This document shows, piece after piece, positions 16,501 to 25,491 of a DNA stretch of 34,907 nucleotides; within the stretch, counting starts at the first letter, position 1, and the number at the start of each line of letters is the position of its first letter. The notes beneath the pieces were generated by a model, which saw nothing but the letters and a program-made list of their open reading frames with translations, made no database searches and was not told the DNA's origin. Origin of the DNA: an uncultured beta proteobacterium (lineage in GTDB: Bacteria; Pseudomonadota; Gammaproteobacteria; Burkholderiales; Burkholderiaceae_C); contig CAIPBW010000299.1 in the NCBI GenBank assembly GCA_903863395.1, positions 1-34,907 on the forward strand, in the 5' to 3' direction. Made by a program: the position numbers and the translations under genes.

Positions 16501-17255
16501 ACACGCCCCTGATCGAAGCGCGGGACTTGCGCTACGCCTACCCCGATGGCCGCGAGGCCTTGCGGGGTTTGAGCTTTTGCATCCACGCAGGCGAATCGGT
16601 GGCCATCATCGGGGCCAATGGCGCGGGCAAATCGACGCTGCTGCTGCACCTCAACGGCGTGCTGCGTGCCAGTGCCGGTGCGGTCTGCATCGCGGGCACG
16701 CCGATTACCGAAGGCAGCCTGGCCGAGGTGCGGCGCAGCGTGGGGCTGGTGTTTCAGGACCCGGACGACCAGTTGTTCATGCCCACCGTGCTGGAAGACG
16801 TGGCCTTTGGCCCGCGCAACCAGGGTCTGGACGAAGCGCAGGGGCAAGCGCGCGTGGCTACGGCACTCGAAACAGTAGCTGCCAGCCACCTGGGCCAGCG
16901 CGCACCCTACCATCTCTCCGGTGGCGAAAAGCGCGCTGTGGCGATTGCCGGGGTGCTGGCGATGGACGTGCGTGTGCTGGTGCTCGATGAGCCCAGCGAC
17001 GGCCTTGACCCGGCCGCGCGCCGACGCCTTATCCGCCTGCTCAACGCGCTCGCGCACACCAAGATCATCGCCACCCACGACCTCGATCTGGTGCTCGACG
17101 TGTGCACGCGCGTGCTGGTGTTGGGCAATGGCAGCATTGCAGCCGATGGCACGCCCGAGCAGATCTTTACCGATGCCGCGCTGCTGGAGCGTTGCCAACT
17201 CGAGCCACCCTTGAGCTGGCAAGCGCGTGGCCCGGCGCGCGCTCAAGGTGCCTGA
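16497..17255 (+). CDS. nikO: Nickel ECF importer ATPase NikO
   Basis: 252 aa from the GTG at 16497, which overlaps the nikQ stop; the longer frame from 16419 would sit inside nikQ. All ABC ATPase motifs are visible: Walker A G-A-N-G-A-G-K-S (39-46), Q-loop V-F-Q-D-P-D-D-Q-L-F (typical of CbiO/NikO), signature L-S-G-G-E-K, Walker B V-L-V-L-D-E-P-S, and the H-loop I-I-A-T-H-D. It powers the NikMN-NikQ importer. Its 3' end overlaps the 3' end of the convergent hoxJ gene by 13 bp. Confidence 0.93.
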   Translation: MNTPLIEARDLRYAYPDGREALRGLSFCIHAGESVAIIGANGAGKSTLLLHLNGVLRASAGAVCIAGTPITEGSLAEVRRSVGLVFQDPDDQLFMPTVLEDVAFGPRNQGLDEAQGQARVATALETVAASHLGQRAPYHLSGGEKRAVAIAGVLAMDVRVLVLDEPSDGLDPAARRRLIRLLNALAHTKIIATHDLDLVLDVCTRVLVLGNGSIAADGTPEQIFTDAALLERCQLEPPLSWQARGPARAQGA

Positions 17256-18601
17256 AGGCTCCCCTGCTGGGGCAGGCGCAAGACAAATTCCGCGCCGCCG
17301 CCGGGCCGGTTGCTGGCGCTCAAATTGCCGCCGTGGCGGTCCACAATGCCGTAGCTGATCGACAGACCCAGCCCGGTGCCCTGGCCCACCTGCTTGGTGG
17401 TGAAGAACGGCTCAAACAAGCGCCCCAGATGGTCGGGCGCAATGCCGGGCCCGTTGTCGGCAAAGCGCAGTTCAATCATGCCGCCGTGGCAATGCCCGCT
17501 GATGTGCAGGCGCGGATCGGCCGCGCTGGCGGTGGCGTCGCAGGCGTTTTGCACCAGGTTCATCACCACTTGCTGGAGCTGGCCGGAGGAGCCGGTGCAA
17601 ACCAGGTCGGGTGGTAGCTCCACATCCACCTTGAAGCGCGACGCCGCACTTTGCGTCACCCAGCGCACCGAGCGCTCCACCACCTCGTTGAGGCGCACGT
17701 CCTCGGGGTTGGCCTTGTCGATGGCCGAGAAGCGCTTGAGCGCATCGACAATGTCGCGCGTGCGTTCGGCCCCCTCGACCATGCCTTCGATCAGCACAGG
17801 CATATCGGCCTGGATGCGGTCAATGCGCAACTCCTGGCGCAAGTCCTGCAGCGCCGCGTTGTCGGCGCAGCCGTTGGCATGCACCGCCTGTAGATAGCGC
17901 TCCAGACGCTGGCCGTAGCGCTGCAGCGACAGCACATTGCCCAGCACAAAGCTGATCGGGTTGTTCAGTTCGTGCGCCACACCCGCCACCAGGCGGCCCA
18001 GCGACACCATTTTTTCGGCGTGCAGCAACTGGCTTTGCGTGCGCTTGAGGTCTTCGTGCGCCTGGCGCAGGGCCTGGTAGGCGCGCTGCAACTCGCCCAC
18101 CGGTCGGCCCGTCACCACCGTGCCGATGAGCTTGCCAGTTTGCGACAGACGCGGCGTGCAGTTCATCGACACCGGCACCGTGGAGCCGTCGCCCGCGCGC
18201 AGGAAAAACTCGCAGTCGTACAGGCTCTCGCGTCCCACGGCGGAAAACATGGCGCGCGCCTTGACGCGCTGGGCGTCATCCGCGAACAACTCGTACACCG
18301 AGGTGTGCTCCAACTCCTTCAAGGGTTTGCCACACAGATGCAGCATGGAAGGATTGACCTCGACGATGGCACCATGACGATCGCAGACAATCAGGATGTC
18401 GGACATCGACGCCAGCACGCTCTCAATGAACTGGTGCGAGTCCTCCAGCGCGGCGTTCTTCTCTTCAAGCTCCACCTCGTACTGAAGCAGTTCGTTATAG
18501 ACCTCGTCCATCTTCTGGATCACTTCGATCCAGGCCTGCTCGCCAAACTGTTCGCCCGCTGCGGGCACACCCGGCCTAGCGGGCGGGGCGGTAGTGGACA
18601 T
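17243..18601 (-). CDS. hoxJ: H2-signalling histidine kinase, HoxJ/HupT type
   Basis: 452 aa, soluble. A coiled coil (about 25-60) and one PAS domain (about 65-185) are followed by a DHp with V-A-H-E-L-N-N-P-I-S-F-V (His210), a motif typical of HupT/HoxJ, and a complete HATPase domain (D-N-G-P-G-I, F-F-T-T-K, G-T-G-L-G-L-S). In H2-sensing systems this kinase contacts the HoxBC/HupUV sensor hydrogenase and phosphorylates HoxA/HupR. The ATG at 18601 is chosen; it overlaps nikR by 26 bp. The longer frame to 18658 would overlap nikR further. Here it is separated from hoxABC by nikR and an outer-membrane gene, but on the same strand. Confidence 0.88.
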   Translation of the reverse strand: MSTTAPPARPGVPAAGEQFGEQAWIEVIQKMDEVYNELLQYEVELEEKNAALEDSHQFIESVLASMSDILIVCDRHGAIVEVNPSMLHLCGKPLKELEHTSVYELFADDAQRVKARAMFSAVGRESLYDCEFFLRAGDGSTVPVSMNCTPRLSQTGKLIGTVVTGRPVGELQRAYQALRQAHEDLKRTQSQLLHAEKMVSLGRLVAGVAHELNNPISFVLGNVLSLQRYGQRLERYLQAVHANGCADNAALQDLRQELRIDRIQADMPVLIEGMVEGAERTRDIVDALKRFSAIDKANPEDVRLNEVVERSVRWVTQSAASRFKVDVELPPDLVCTGSSGQLQQVVMNLVQNACDATASAADPRLHISGHCHGGMIELRFADNGPGIAPDHLGRLFEPFFTTKQVGQGTGLGLSISYGIVDRHGGNLSASNRPGGGAEFVLRLPQQGSLQAP

Positions 18602-19040
18602 GCGCCTCTCCCTGTGCACTATGCGCGTGGTGATGCGCCGCCAGGAGCGCCACCACATTGAGCTTGCCGTGGCGCACGCCGCGCTGCGCCATCAGGGCAT
18701 CGGCAAACTGGCGCACGTCGGCGGTGGGGCCTTTCAGGATCACCGACTCCATGCAGTTGTCGTGGTCCAGGTGCGAGTGCATCGATGCCACCGTCAGGTC
18801 GTGGCGCTGGTGCTGCAAGCCGGTGAGCCGCTCCGCGAGTTCGCGTTCGTGGTGGTTGAACACATAGGACAGATTGGCCACGCAGTACCCAGCAGGTGTG
18901 TCGCGCTGGCGGTCGCCCTCAATCGCACTGCGGATCAAATCACGCACCGCCTCCGACCGGTTGGCATACCCGCGCGCCGCGATCAGGTCATCAAACTGGC
19001 TGGCCAGCGATTCGTCCAGAGAAATGGTGAAGCGTTCCAT
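18576..19040 (-). CDS. nikR: Nickel-responsive repressor NikR with a His-rich C-terminal tail
   Basis: 154 aa. The N-terminal ribbon-helix-helix (M-E-R-F-T-I-S-L-D-E ... R-S-E-A-V-R-D-L-I-R) binds DNA. The C-terminal ACT-like domain has the four nickel ligands: His77, His88, His90 and Cys96 (E. coli H76, H87, H89, C95). It is about 20 residues longer than usual, ending in a histidine-rich tail (H-H-H-A-H and H-V-H). GGAGGT lies seven bases before the ATG at 19040, fixing the start against the longer frame. It likely represses nickel uptake genes such as nikMNQO when nickel is plentiful. Its end overlaps hoxJ by 26 bp, tying nickel sensing and H2 signalling into one transcript. Confidence 0.94.
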   Translation of the reverse strand: MERFTISLDESLASQFDDLIAARGYANRSEAVRDLIRSAIEGDRQRDTPAGYCVANLSYVFNHHERELAERLTGLQHQRHDLTVASMHSHLDHDNCMESVILKGPTADVRQFADALMAQRGVRHGKLNVVALLAAHHHAHSAQGEAHVHYRPAR

Positions 19041-19132
19041 CGAATTACCTCCATGCACAGCCACCCCGCCCCGGTCGGGCAACGCAGCTTGCGTATCCGT
19101 CCGCGCCTAACCAGGGCCGACAGCCCACCCGC

Positions 19133-19786
19133 TTAGTAGCGGTACGTCAGACCGATAGCGGCCCGGGGTAGCACCGTCAGGCTGCTGATTGAATCGCGCA
19201 TCGTCTTGGTTTGCGCGTCGATGTCAGTTTGTGTGATGGTGTAGCCGGAGTAGGTTTTGTTCAAAACGCTGGTGCTGACATCGGAATTGAACGAGCCGAT
19301 CGTGACACCGAGGTCGGCGTAAAAGCCCAGGCCACTTTGCTGGCCCGACTGATGTCCGAAGCCCAGCCCCAGGTAGGCTGTCGAATTGGGATAGGTAAGG
19401 TTCACGTTGAAGGTTTCGCCGGTCAGGTTCACGGGTTTGCCGTTGATGGTGGCGCTGCCGCCAACGCTTTTGAATTCGGCCTTGATGTCATTCATCGTCA
19501 AGCCACCCACCAGCCGGAAGCCACCGTCAAACGGGAACCAGTCGGCAAAAACGCCGGCTTGGCTGGCCTTGAGCGAACCGGTCGCGCTGATGCCGCTTTG
19601 AACCCCATCCTTGCTCATGCTCAGGCCAGCGGCGTATTCGCCGCGCAAGCCCCAGTTGGACCCCATGGGCTGTGCGTAACCGATTGAATACAGGCCCGGC
19701 GCGCCTACACCGCCAAACACATCGCCCGCCTGAGCAACGCCGCCCAGACCGAACAAAACAGCCAATACGACAAGGTTCTTATTCAT
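19133..19786 (-). CDS. Outer-membrane beta-barrel protein, function unknown
   Basis: 217 aa. A signal peptide (M-N-K-N-L-V-V-L-A-V-L-F-G-L, cleavage near A-Q-A) is followed by alternating polar/hydrophobic strands. The C-terminus is L-T-Y-R-Y, an aromatic ending typical of proteins inserted by the BAM complex. The size suggests an 8-strand barrel of the OmpW/OmpA-like class. GGGGG lies eight bases before the ATG at 19786, which is preferred over the ATG two codons earlier. It lies between hoxC (134-bp gap) and nikR (92-bp gap). A role in nickel entry through the outer membrane is an inference from the neighbours only. Confidence 0.75.
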   Translation of the reverse strand: MNKNLVVLAVLFGLGGVAQAGDVFGGVGAPGLYSIGYAQPMGSNWGLRGEYAAGLSMSKDGVQSGISATGSLKASQAGVFADWFPFDGGFRLVGGLTMNDIKAEFKSVGGSATINGKPVNLTGETFNVNLTYPNSTAYLGLGFGHQSGQQSGLGFYADLGVTIGSFNSDVSTSVLNKTYSGYTITQTDIDAQTKTMRDSISSLTVLPRAAIGLTYRY

Positions 19787-19920
19787 AGTCATTTCCCCCG
19801 GTTCACCCAAAGCCACCAACCCCATTGTGCCTTGCTAGCCACGCGGGCGCATGGGTGCAAGCTATTGCGGCCATCATAATCCATCCGCTTTCAATCGTGC
19901 ACGTGCCAACCGGGTTACGC

Positions 19921-21342
19921 TCAATGTACTGTGCAGACCATGCAGGGATCAAACGACCGCACCACATGCTCGATGGTGGGTTCTGCGCCCTCGCCTGCGG
20001 GCAAGCCTACCAGGGCCAACTCCAGCGGACCGGGTTGGCCACGGGTGTCGCGCGGGGAAAAATTCCAGGTGGTGGGGGCGATGATCTGGTAGCGCTCGAT
20101 TTGCCCGTCCTTGACCGATATCCAGTGGCCCAGGCCGCCGCGTGCGGCTTCCACCAGGCCCACGCCTTGCCCGCTGTGCGGCAGTTCACTGCTCTGGTAG
20201 AAGGCCTCGCCCAGAGTGATGTCACGCAGCCACTGCTCCATGGCGGGCAGCACGCGCGCGAGTTCGACCATGCGCGCCACCATGCGTGCGCTCACGCTGG
20301 CGCCGTGGCGTTGCACCAGGTCGCGCAACAGCGGCTGACCCGCGACCATCTGACGCGCCAGCGCACCGGTCTCGGCAACCTGAGCGCCATAGCGCGGTGC
20401 CTTGCACCAGGTGTAGGCGTCGGTCTTGTCCACATCGACCACAGTCTGCCCCTCGGCGGGCGACAGCGGGGCGCTGCCGGACAACCACGCATGGCGCGTG
20501 TCCTCGGTGATTCTCTGCGGCTCCAGCGGCTCCACGCCCAGGCCGGGTTGCCACACGCCGCTGGGCCACAAGTCGTAGGCCCCGTAGGACAGAAAACGGT
20601 CGGCCGCGCACCCTATTTTTTCCAACCCCAGATCAAATGCCAGTTGCAAAAACTGCGCAAAGTCGCCCGATCGGCCCGCAGCCCAGGCGCGCAAGGCGTC
20701 TTCGGAATCGATTTGCGCAAAGTGCTCGAGCGTGTCGCCGATCAGCGTGGTTTCCACAAAGGCGCGAAAGTCGCGCAGCAAGGCCTGGATGCGCACGCGT
20801 TCCGACGCCGTGATGGCCTTGGTGCTGCCGCCGGCCTGCAAGGCCAGGGAATGCGGCCAGCGCCCGGCCATAAAGCCCATCAGCTTGAGCAGGTTGGCGC
20901 GCGCCACCAGCGCCGGTGCCGCTGCCGAACCCTGGCCCGCCATGAAACGCGCCGCCGCCCCCGCGTACCAGCCGCGCGTGGCGTACTGGCTGCGCGTGAA
21001 GTCGGGCATGAAGAACAGGTAGAAGTGCGTCACATGGTCGGCCAGGTTTTCTGCCGCCTGCACCAGATGCGCGGCAAGCCTGCCATTGGGGGGCGCTTGA
21101 ACACCGCAGAGCGCTGCCAGCGCTGCCGCGGCCGCCGCCGACTGCGCCACCGAGCAGATGCCGCAGATGCGCGGCACGATGGTCAGCGCGTCGTGCGGTG
21201 GTCGCCCCACCAGCAGTTGCTCAAAGCCCCGAAACAGCGGCGAATTCACCTGCGCCGACGCGACTTGCCCGCCAAGCACTTCGAGACTGATTTCCAGATC
21301 GCCTTCCACCCGGTTGAAGGGCCCAAGCAGCACGCGGCTCAT
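19921..21342 (-). CDS. hoxC: Regulatory (H2-sensing) [NiFe] hydrogenase large subunit HoxC/HupV
   Basis: 473 aa. The L1 motif R-I-C-G-I-C-S-V-A-Q carries Cys60 and Cys63, with the S-V-A-Q ending typical of H2 sensors in place of the T-x-x-H of energy-converting enzymes. The L2 motif D-P-C-M-V-C-T-V-H (Cys467, Cys470, His473) is the exact C-terminus, so there is no peptide for a maturation protease to remove, which is a defining trait of HoxC/HupV. With HoxB it forms a cytoplasmic, slowly turning hydrogenase that reports H2 to HoxJ. It overlaps hoxB by 4 bp (ATGA). Group 2b is the likely class. Confidence 0.95.
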   Translation of the reverse strand: MSRVLLGPFNRVEGDLEISLEVLGGQVASAQVNSPLFRGFEQLLVGRPPHDALTIVPRICGICSVAQSAAAAAALAALCGVQAPPNGRLAAHLVQAAENLADHVTHFYLFFMPDFTRSQYATRGWYAGAAARFMAGQGSAAAPALVARANLLKLMGFMAGRWPHSLALQAGGSTKAITASERVRIQALLRDFRAFVETTLIGDTLEHFAQIDSEDALRAWAAGRSGDFAQFLQLAFDLGLEKIGCAADRFLSYGAYDLWPSGVWQPGLGVEPLEPQRITEDTRHAWLSGSAPLSPAEGQTVVDVDKTDAYTWCKAPRYGAQVAETGALARQMVAGQPLLRDLVQRHGASVSARMVARMVELARVLPAMEQWLRDITLGEAFYQSSELPHSGQGVGLVEAARGGLGHWISVKDGQIERYQIIAPTTWNFSPRDTRGQPGPLELALVGLPAGEGAEPTIEHVVRSFDPCMVCTVH

Positions 21343-22349
21343 TTTTCGATCTTCCTCACCGCTGGCCGCACCACGGTATGGTCGGCCAGGGAGTTGGCGC
21401 GCACCCGCTTGGGTGTGGCCGATTTGGACAGCGCCGCCAGCGCAACAAACCAGGCTTTGGGCATGTCAGCGGGCAGCCCGATGGGGATGCCAGCGAGCTT
21501 GTGCGTCTCCTGAAACGGATGCCCGGGCGACTCAAAGCCCGGCTCGACACAGGTGATGCAGGCAAAGCCGCCGCGCAGGCACGAGCCCGCGCCGTTCCAG
21601 GTGCGCAGGTTGCAATCGGCATGCGCCTGTGTACCCTTGCAACCCAGGTTTTCCATCAAACAGCCCTGGTCGGAATGCTTCTTGGCGCTGGCCTTGAACT
21701 CGTAATACTCATTGCGCGGGCAGCCGTGGTGCACCAGTTGCTCGGCGTACAGCAGGGGGCGGCCAAGCTCGTCGAGGTCGCTGGCGCGCAAGCCTTCGGT
21801 GGCGAGTTTTTCCAGGGTATCGACCACCCAGCCCGGGTGCACCGGGCAGCCGGCAATGTTGACCACCGGCAGGCCGCCGCGGGCGACAAAGTCTTCGCCC
21901 AGCAAGCCGCCAAAATCGGCCACCTCGTACTGCAAGCCGGTGGCCGCCAGTGGGTTGCCCGGCGTGCTGGCCGACAGGCCGCCATAGGCGCTGCACGACC
22001 CAATCGCAAACACCCAGCGCGCGCGCTGCGCCAGGCGCTCTACCCATTGCGTCATCGGTACGCCCGTGCCTGCAAGCAGATGGAATTTGCCGGTTCCGTG
22101 CGGGCCGCGCAGCATCGCGCCTTCTACGCACAGCACATCAAAATCGACCGTGCCATCGGCGCAGCCTTCGATCACCTGCAGGGCTTCGTGCCCGCTTTCA
22201 CGCGCAAGAGCCGGGTGCCACAGCATCTCGATACCAGCGCCGCGCAGTTCGTCAAACAGGGGGCGCGGCTCGCTGCACAGCAGCGACTGGGTGCAGCCCC
22301 CACAACCGGCGCTTTGCAGCCAGAGTACGCGCAGCGCGGTGGCGGTCAT
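21339..22349 (-). CDS. hoxB: Regulatory [NiFe] hydrogenase small subunit HoxB/HupU
   Basis: 336 aa with no Tat signal, as expected for the cytoplasmic H2 sensor. The proximal iron-sulfur motif C-G-G-C (Cys16, Cys19) is followed by G-S-C-S-A-Y-G-G, N-I-A-G-C-P-V-H-P and further cysteine groups (G-C-P-R-N-E-Y-Y-E-F, C-L-M-E-N-L-G-C-K-G) for the other clusters. It has a C-terminal extension like that of HoxB/HupU, where a longer C-terminus helps dimerisation and contact with the kinase. It overlaps hoxA and hoxC by 4 bp each. Confidence 0.95.
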   Translation of the reverse strand: MTATALRVLWLQSAGCGGCTQSLLCSEPRPLFDELRGAGIEMLWHPALARESGHEALQVIEGCADGTVDFDVLCVEGAMLRGPHGTGKFHLLAGTGVPMTQWVERLAQRARWVFAIGSCSAYGGLSASTPGNPLAATGLQYEVADFGGLLGEDFVARGGLPVVNIAGCPVHPGWVVDTLEKLATEGLRASDLDELGRPLLYAEQLVHHGCPRNEYYEFKASAKKHSDQGCLMENLGCKGTQAHADCNLRTWNGAGSCLRGGFACITCVEPGFESPGHPFQETHKLAGIPIGLPADMPKAWFVALAALSKSATPKRVRANSLADHTVVRPAVRKIEK

Positions 22350-23818
22350 GCCTGCTCCAGCCCGTAGCGCAGCAATTTGGAACGCAGCCCCACGCGCGAC
22401 AACCCAAGCTCGCGCGCCGTGGCCGACTTGTTCCAGCGGTGCCGGATCAGCGACTCCTTGAGCACCTGCATCTCCAACTGCTCCATGCGATCCTTGAGCC
22501 CGCCCGAGAGCGTGGCCAGCCAGGCTTGGTCTTGCGCCTGGGTTTCACCCACGGGCGTGCGCAGCACCTGGGGCGAGAGCAATTCCGCGCCGAGCATGGG
22601 CTTTTTGCTCAGCGCCACCATGCGCAGGATTTCGTTGTGCAGTTGGCGCACATTGCCGGGCCAGGCGTAGGCGGCGATACACGCCAGCGCCTCGCTGCTG
22701 AAGCCCTGAACCGATTTACCCAACGCGCGGCAACTGCTCTCCAGCAAACGCTGGGCCAGCAAGGCCAGGTCCATCGGGCGCGCGCGCAGCGCGGGCACGT
22801 GCAGTGCCACGGTAGCCAGCCGGTAGTACAAGTCCTGGCGGAAGCGCCCGGTACGCACGTCTTCGTCCAGATCGCGGTTGGTGGCGGCAATCACGCGCAC
22901 GTCCACCGTCACCGAGCGGTTGCTGCCCAGCGGGCGGAACTCGCCTTCTTGCAGCACGCGCAGCAGCTTGACCTGAAAGGCCGGGCTGGTCTCGCCAATT
23001 TCGTCCAGAAACAGGGTGCCGCCATCGGCCTGGTGAAACAGGCCCACCCGGTCTTCGTTGGCACCGGTAAAGGCGCCGCGCTTGTAGCCGAAAAGCTCGG
23101 ATTCGAGCAGCGTGTCGGGCAGGGCTCCACAGTTTTCGGTGATGAAGGGGCGGTCGCGCCGGTGGCTCTCGTAGTGCAGCGCACGCGCCACCATCTCCTT
23201 GCCGGTGCCGGATTCGCCGGTGACCAGCACCGACAAGTCAAACGGCGCAATGCGCTCGACCAGATCGCAAACGGCGTTGAGCGGGCTGCCGGGCGCGCGG
23301 ATCAGGCCGTCCAACCCGTAGGCGTGGCGCAACTTTTCGTACTTGGACTCCACCCGCTTCTTGAGCACCGGCTCGGCAGTGCGCAAGTCCAGCGACAGGC
23401 GCTGGTTTTCCTGCTGCAGCCGCCAGACCTCGGCCGCGCGCTTGAGCGTGAGCAACATCTGCTCGGGCTGCCAGGGCTTGAGCAGGTACTGCCAGATGCC
23501 GGCTTCGTTGACGCCGCTGATGATGTCTTCGGCGTCGGTGTGGCCCGAGAGGATGATGCGCACCGCGTCCGGCCAGCGGTTGCGCACCTCTTTGAGGAAT
23601 GCCACGCCGGTGGTGCCGGGCATGCGCTGGTCGCACAGCACCACCCGGATCGGGGCTTGCGCCTGCTCGTGCTCCAGGATTTCCATGCCCGCTGCGGCGC
23701 TGCTGGCGCAAAACACCTCAAAGTCTTCTTCGAGCGTGCGGCGCAAGGCCTCCTGGGAGCGCACCTCGTCATCGACGATCAGCACGGCGGGGAGTTTGCG
23801 GGTAACGGTATCTTTCAT
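22346..23818 (-). CDS. hoxA: NtrC-family regulator of hydrogenase genes, HoxA/HupR
   Basis: 490 aa. A receiver domain (about 10-125, phospho-acceptor Asp63 in L-C-D-Q-R-M-P-G) is followed by an AAA+ sigma-54 activation domain with Walker A G-E-S-G-T-G-K-E (201-208), the sigma-54 contact loop G-A-F-T-G-A (248-253) and Walker B L-F-L-D-E-I-G. A Fis-type HTH is at the C-terminus ([10 protein letters not shown]). In known systems HoxA/HupR activates hydrogenase promoters with sigma-54 and is active when not phosphorylated. A fitting -24/-12 promoter lies before hybO in this window. It overlaps hypX and hoxB by 4 bp each. Confidence 0.95.
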   Translation of the reverse strand: MKDTVTRKLPAVLIVDDEVRSQEALRRTLEEDFEVFCASSAAAGMEILEHEQAQAPIRVVLCDQRMPGTTGVAFLKEVRNRWPDAVRIILSGHTDAEDIISGVNEAGIWQYLLKPWQPEQMLLTLKRAAEVWRLQQENQRLSLDLRTAEPVLKKRVESKYEKLRHAYGLDGLIRAPGSPLNAVCDLVERIAPFDLSVLVTGESGTGKEMVARALHYESHRRDRPFITENCGALPDTLLESELFGYKRGAFTGANEDRVGLFHQADGGTLFLDEIGETSPAFQVKLLRVLQEGEFRPLGSNRSVTVDVRVIAATNRDLDEDVRTGRFRQDLYYRLATVALHVPALRARPMDLALLAQRLLESSCRALGKSVQGFSSEALACIAAYAWPGNVRQLHNEILRMVALSKKPMLGAELLSPQVLRTPVGETQAQDQAWLATLSGGLKDRMEQLEMQVLKESLIRHRWNKSATARELGLSRVGLRSKLLRYGLEQA

Positions 23819-25491
23819 GAGGGGCTATTCCACCCCAGATCACGGTGAATGGCAAGATGGCGCGGCGTCCACGAGTGGGGCGAGCGCGCCACGAAGTGGT
23901 GGCGGGCAATGTGGTACGACGCATCAAAGCCGTAAAAATTGCGCTGCATCTGCTGCAACTCCTGTGCACGGTACTGGGCCAGCGGCTGGGCGGCCTCGTC
24001 GCTCTGGCGCTTGGCACGCTTGGCGGCCATGCGCTCGGCCAGGTCGGCGCTCTCGGCCAGTTGCCCTGCGCGGCGCAGCACACTTTCGGCAAAACCAGCG
24101 CCGGGCAGGCATTCGTCGTAGAAGCCGCTATGCACCGCCTCGGCGGCGGTCATGGGCAAGCGCCGCTGCATGATGCGCTGTGCACCTTCAGGCCCAACGC
24201 GCGCAGGCAGCAAATAGGTCCAGAACTCCGAGCCAAACAGGTTGCCCATGTTCTTGTAATGCGGGTTGAGCATCACGCCTTCGCGCAGCCACACCAGGTC
24301 GGCACAGCGCGCCAGAAAGCAGCCCCCGGCGCCCGCGCCAGCGTGCATTGCGGCCACGGTGAGGTGGCTTTCGCAGCGCAGGATCGCTTCGGCCAAGTCG
24401 TCCATGGCGAAGATGTTGGCCCAGGATTCGTCGGCCGGACTGGACGCGGCCTCAATCAGGTTGAGGTGGATGCCGTTGGACCAGAAATCTGCACCGCCGC
24501 GCAGCACGATCACCCGGGTCGCTCGTGACGCGGCAAAGTCAAACGCCTGGCGCAGGCGCTGGCATTGGACCGTGCCCATGGCACCGTTGTAAAACTCAAA
24601 GTCGAGCAACCCCACGCCATCGGCCTCGCTGTAGGCAATGTCCTGCCAGGTGGCATGCCCGGCCTTCCACCAGGGCGCAAGCGGCAACTCCGGCAAAGCG
24701 TCTGCCTGGGCAAACGCCAGCGTGGCCGGCAGCTTGATCGACTCCGGGCGTTTGACGTGGCCGATCCAGACCGCACCGTCTGCGGTAGCGCGCAGCACGG
24801 CGGTTGCGCGCCGCCCCAGCAGCGTGCCCGGCGCGCCGCGCAACTGCGCTTCGGGCCAGGCGTCAAACAGGTGGCAGGGTTCGCCAAAGAGCGCATCGGC
24901 CACACCTGGAAAACCATCGGCCGCGTGGATTCTGGCCAGAATCTGCGCCGTGGTCTGCGTGGCCCAATCGATGGCGCGGTCGCTCTGGCGCATCAGGGCG
25001 TGGGCTTGCCCGCTCACCTGTCGTGGGGTGAATGTGCCAGATTGCCTGCGCTCAAGCGCATTGAGCACGCATTGCACGGCAGCCTCAGTCACTTCGTTGC
25101 GGTACAACGAAGACTTCTTGACCGCACGCGTGGCAAAGGTGGCGCTGGCCCAGACCGGGCCGGCGTCCATTTCGGCCTGCGCTTGCAGCACGGTCACGCC
25201 CCAGGTGGGCTCGCCATTCTGAATCGCCCAATCCAGCGCCGAAGGCCCCCGGTCGCCCTCCACGCCCGGGTGCACCACCCAACACAGGTACTGCGACCAG
25301 ATCGATTCAGGAATGGCGCGCTTGAGAAACGGTGCCAGCACCACATCGGGCTGGAACAGCGCCACCGCCTCGTGCGTGACCTCGTCGGAAATATCAAACT
25401 CGACGCTGACGGTGTGGCCGCGTGCACCCAGTTCGCACCACAGGCGCTGTGCCAGACTGTTGAAGCTGTGGGTGAGCAGCAGAATACGCAT
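23815..25491 (-). CDS. hypX: HypX (HoxX), synthesis of the CO ligand of the [NiFe] site
   Basis: 558 aa from the ATG at 25491, which overlaps the hypE stop; a TTG two codons earlier is the alternative. The N-terminal half is formyltetrahydrofolate-hydrolase/transferase-like (V-V-H-P-G-V-E-G-D-R-G-P-S-A-L-D-W-A). The C-terminal half is crotonase-like (L-R-G-G-A-D-F-W-S-N-G-I-H, M-H-A-G-A-G-A-G-G, L-N-P-H-Y-K-N-M-G). In studied bacteria HypX converts N10-formyl-THF through formyl-CoA to CO, the CO ligand under oxic conditions. Its presence suggests the hydrogenase is assembled in air or microoxic conditions. Confidence 0.94.
   Translation of the reverse strand: MRILLLTHSFNSLAQRLWCELGARGHTVSVEFDISDEVTHEAVALFQPDVVLAPFLKRAIPESIWSQYLCWVVHPGVEGDRGPSALDWAIQNGEPTWGVTVLQAQAEMDAGPVWASATFATRAVKKSSLYRNEVTEAAVQCVLNALERRQSGTFTPRQVSGQAHALMRQSDRAIDWATQTTAQILARIHAADGFPGVADALFGEPCHLFDAWPEAQLRGAPGTLLGRRATAVLRATADGAVWIGHVKRPESIKLPATLAFAQADALPELPLAPWWKAGHATWQDIAYSEADGVGLLDFEFYNGAMGTVQCQRLRQAFDFAASRATRVIVLRGGADFWSNGIHLNLIEAASSPADESWANIFAMDDLAEAILRCESHLTVAAMHAGAGAGGCFLARCADLVWLREGVMLNPHYKNMGNLFGSEFWTYLLPARVGPEGAQRIMQRRLPMTAAEAVHSGFYDECLPGAGFAESVLRRAGQLAESADLAERMAAKRAKRQSDEAAQPLAQYRAQELQQMQRNFYGFDASYHIARHHFVARSPHSWTPRHLAIHRDLGWNSPS

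Noticed and set aside
19787-19920. Sigma-54 promoter before the outer-membrane gene (TTGGCACG on the minus strand)
   Set aside because: The -24 half is perfect, but the bases ten positions later are not GC, so there is no -12 element.
19825-21513. Long plus-strand open frame of 562 aa
   Set aside because: It is the antisense shadow of hoxC, part of hoxB and the hoxC-omp spacer; its translation has no recognisable domain and GC-rich codon bias explains its openness. The same holds for the plus-strand frames at 21950-23848, 24565-26493 and 26527-27756.
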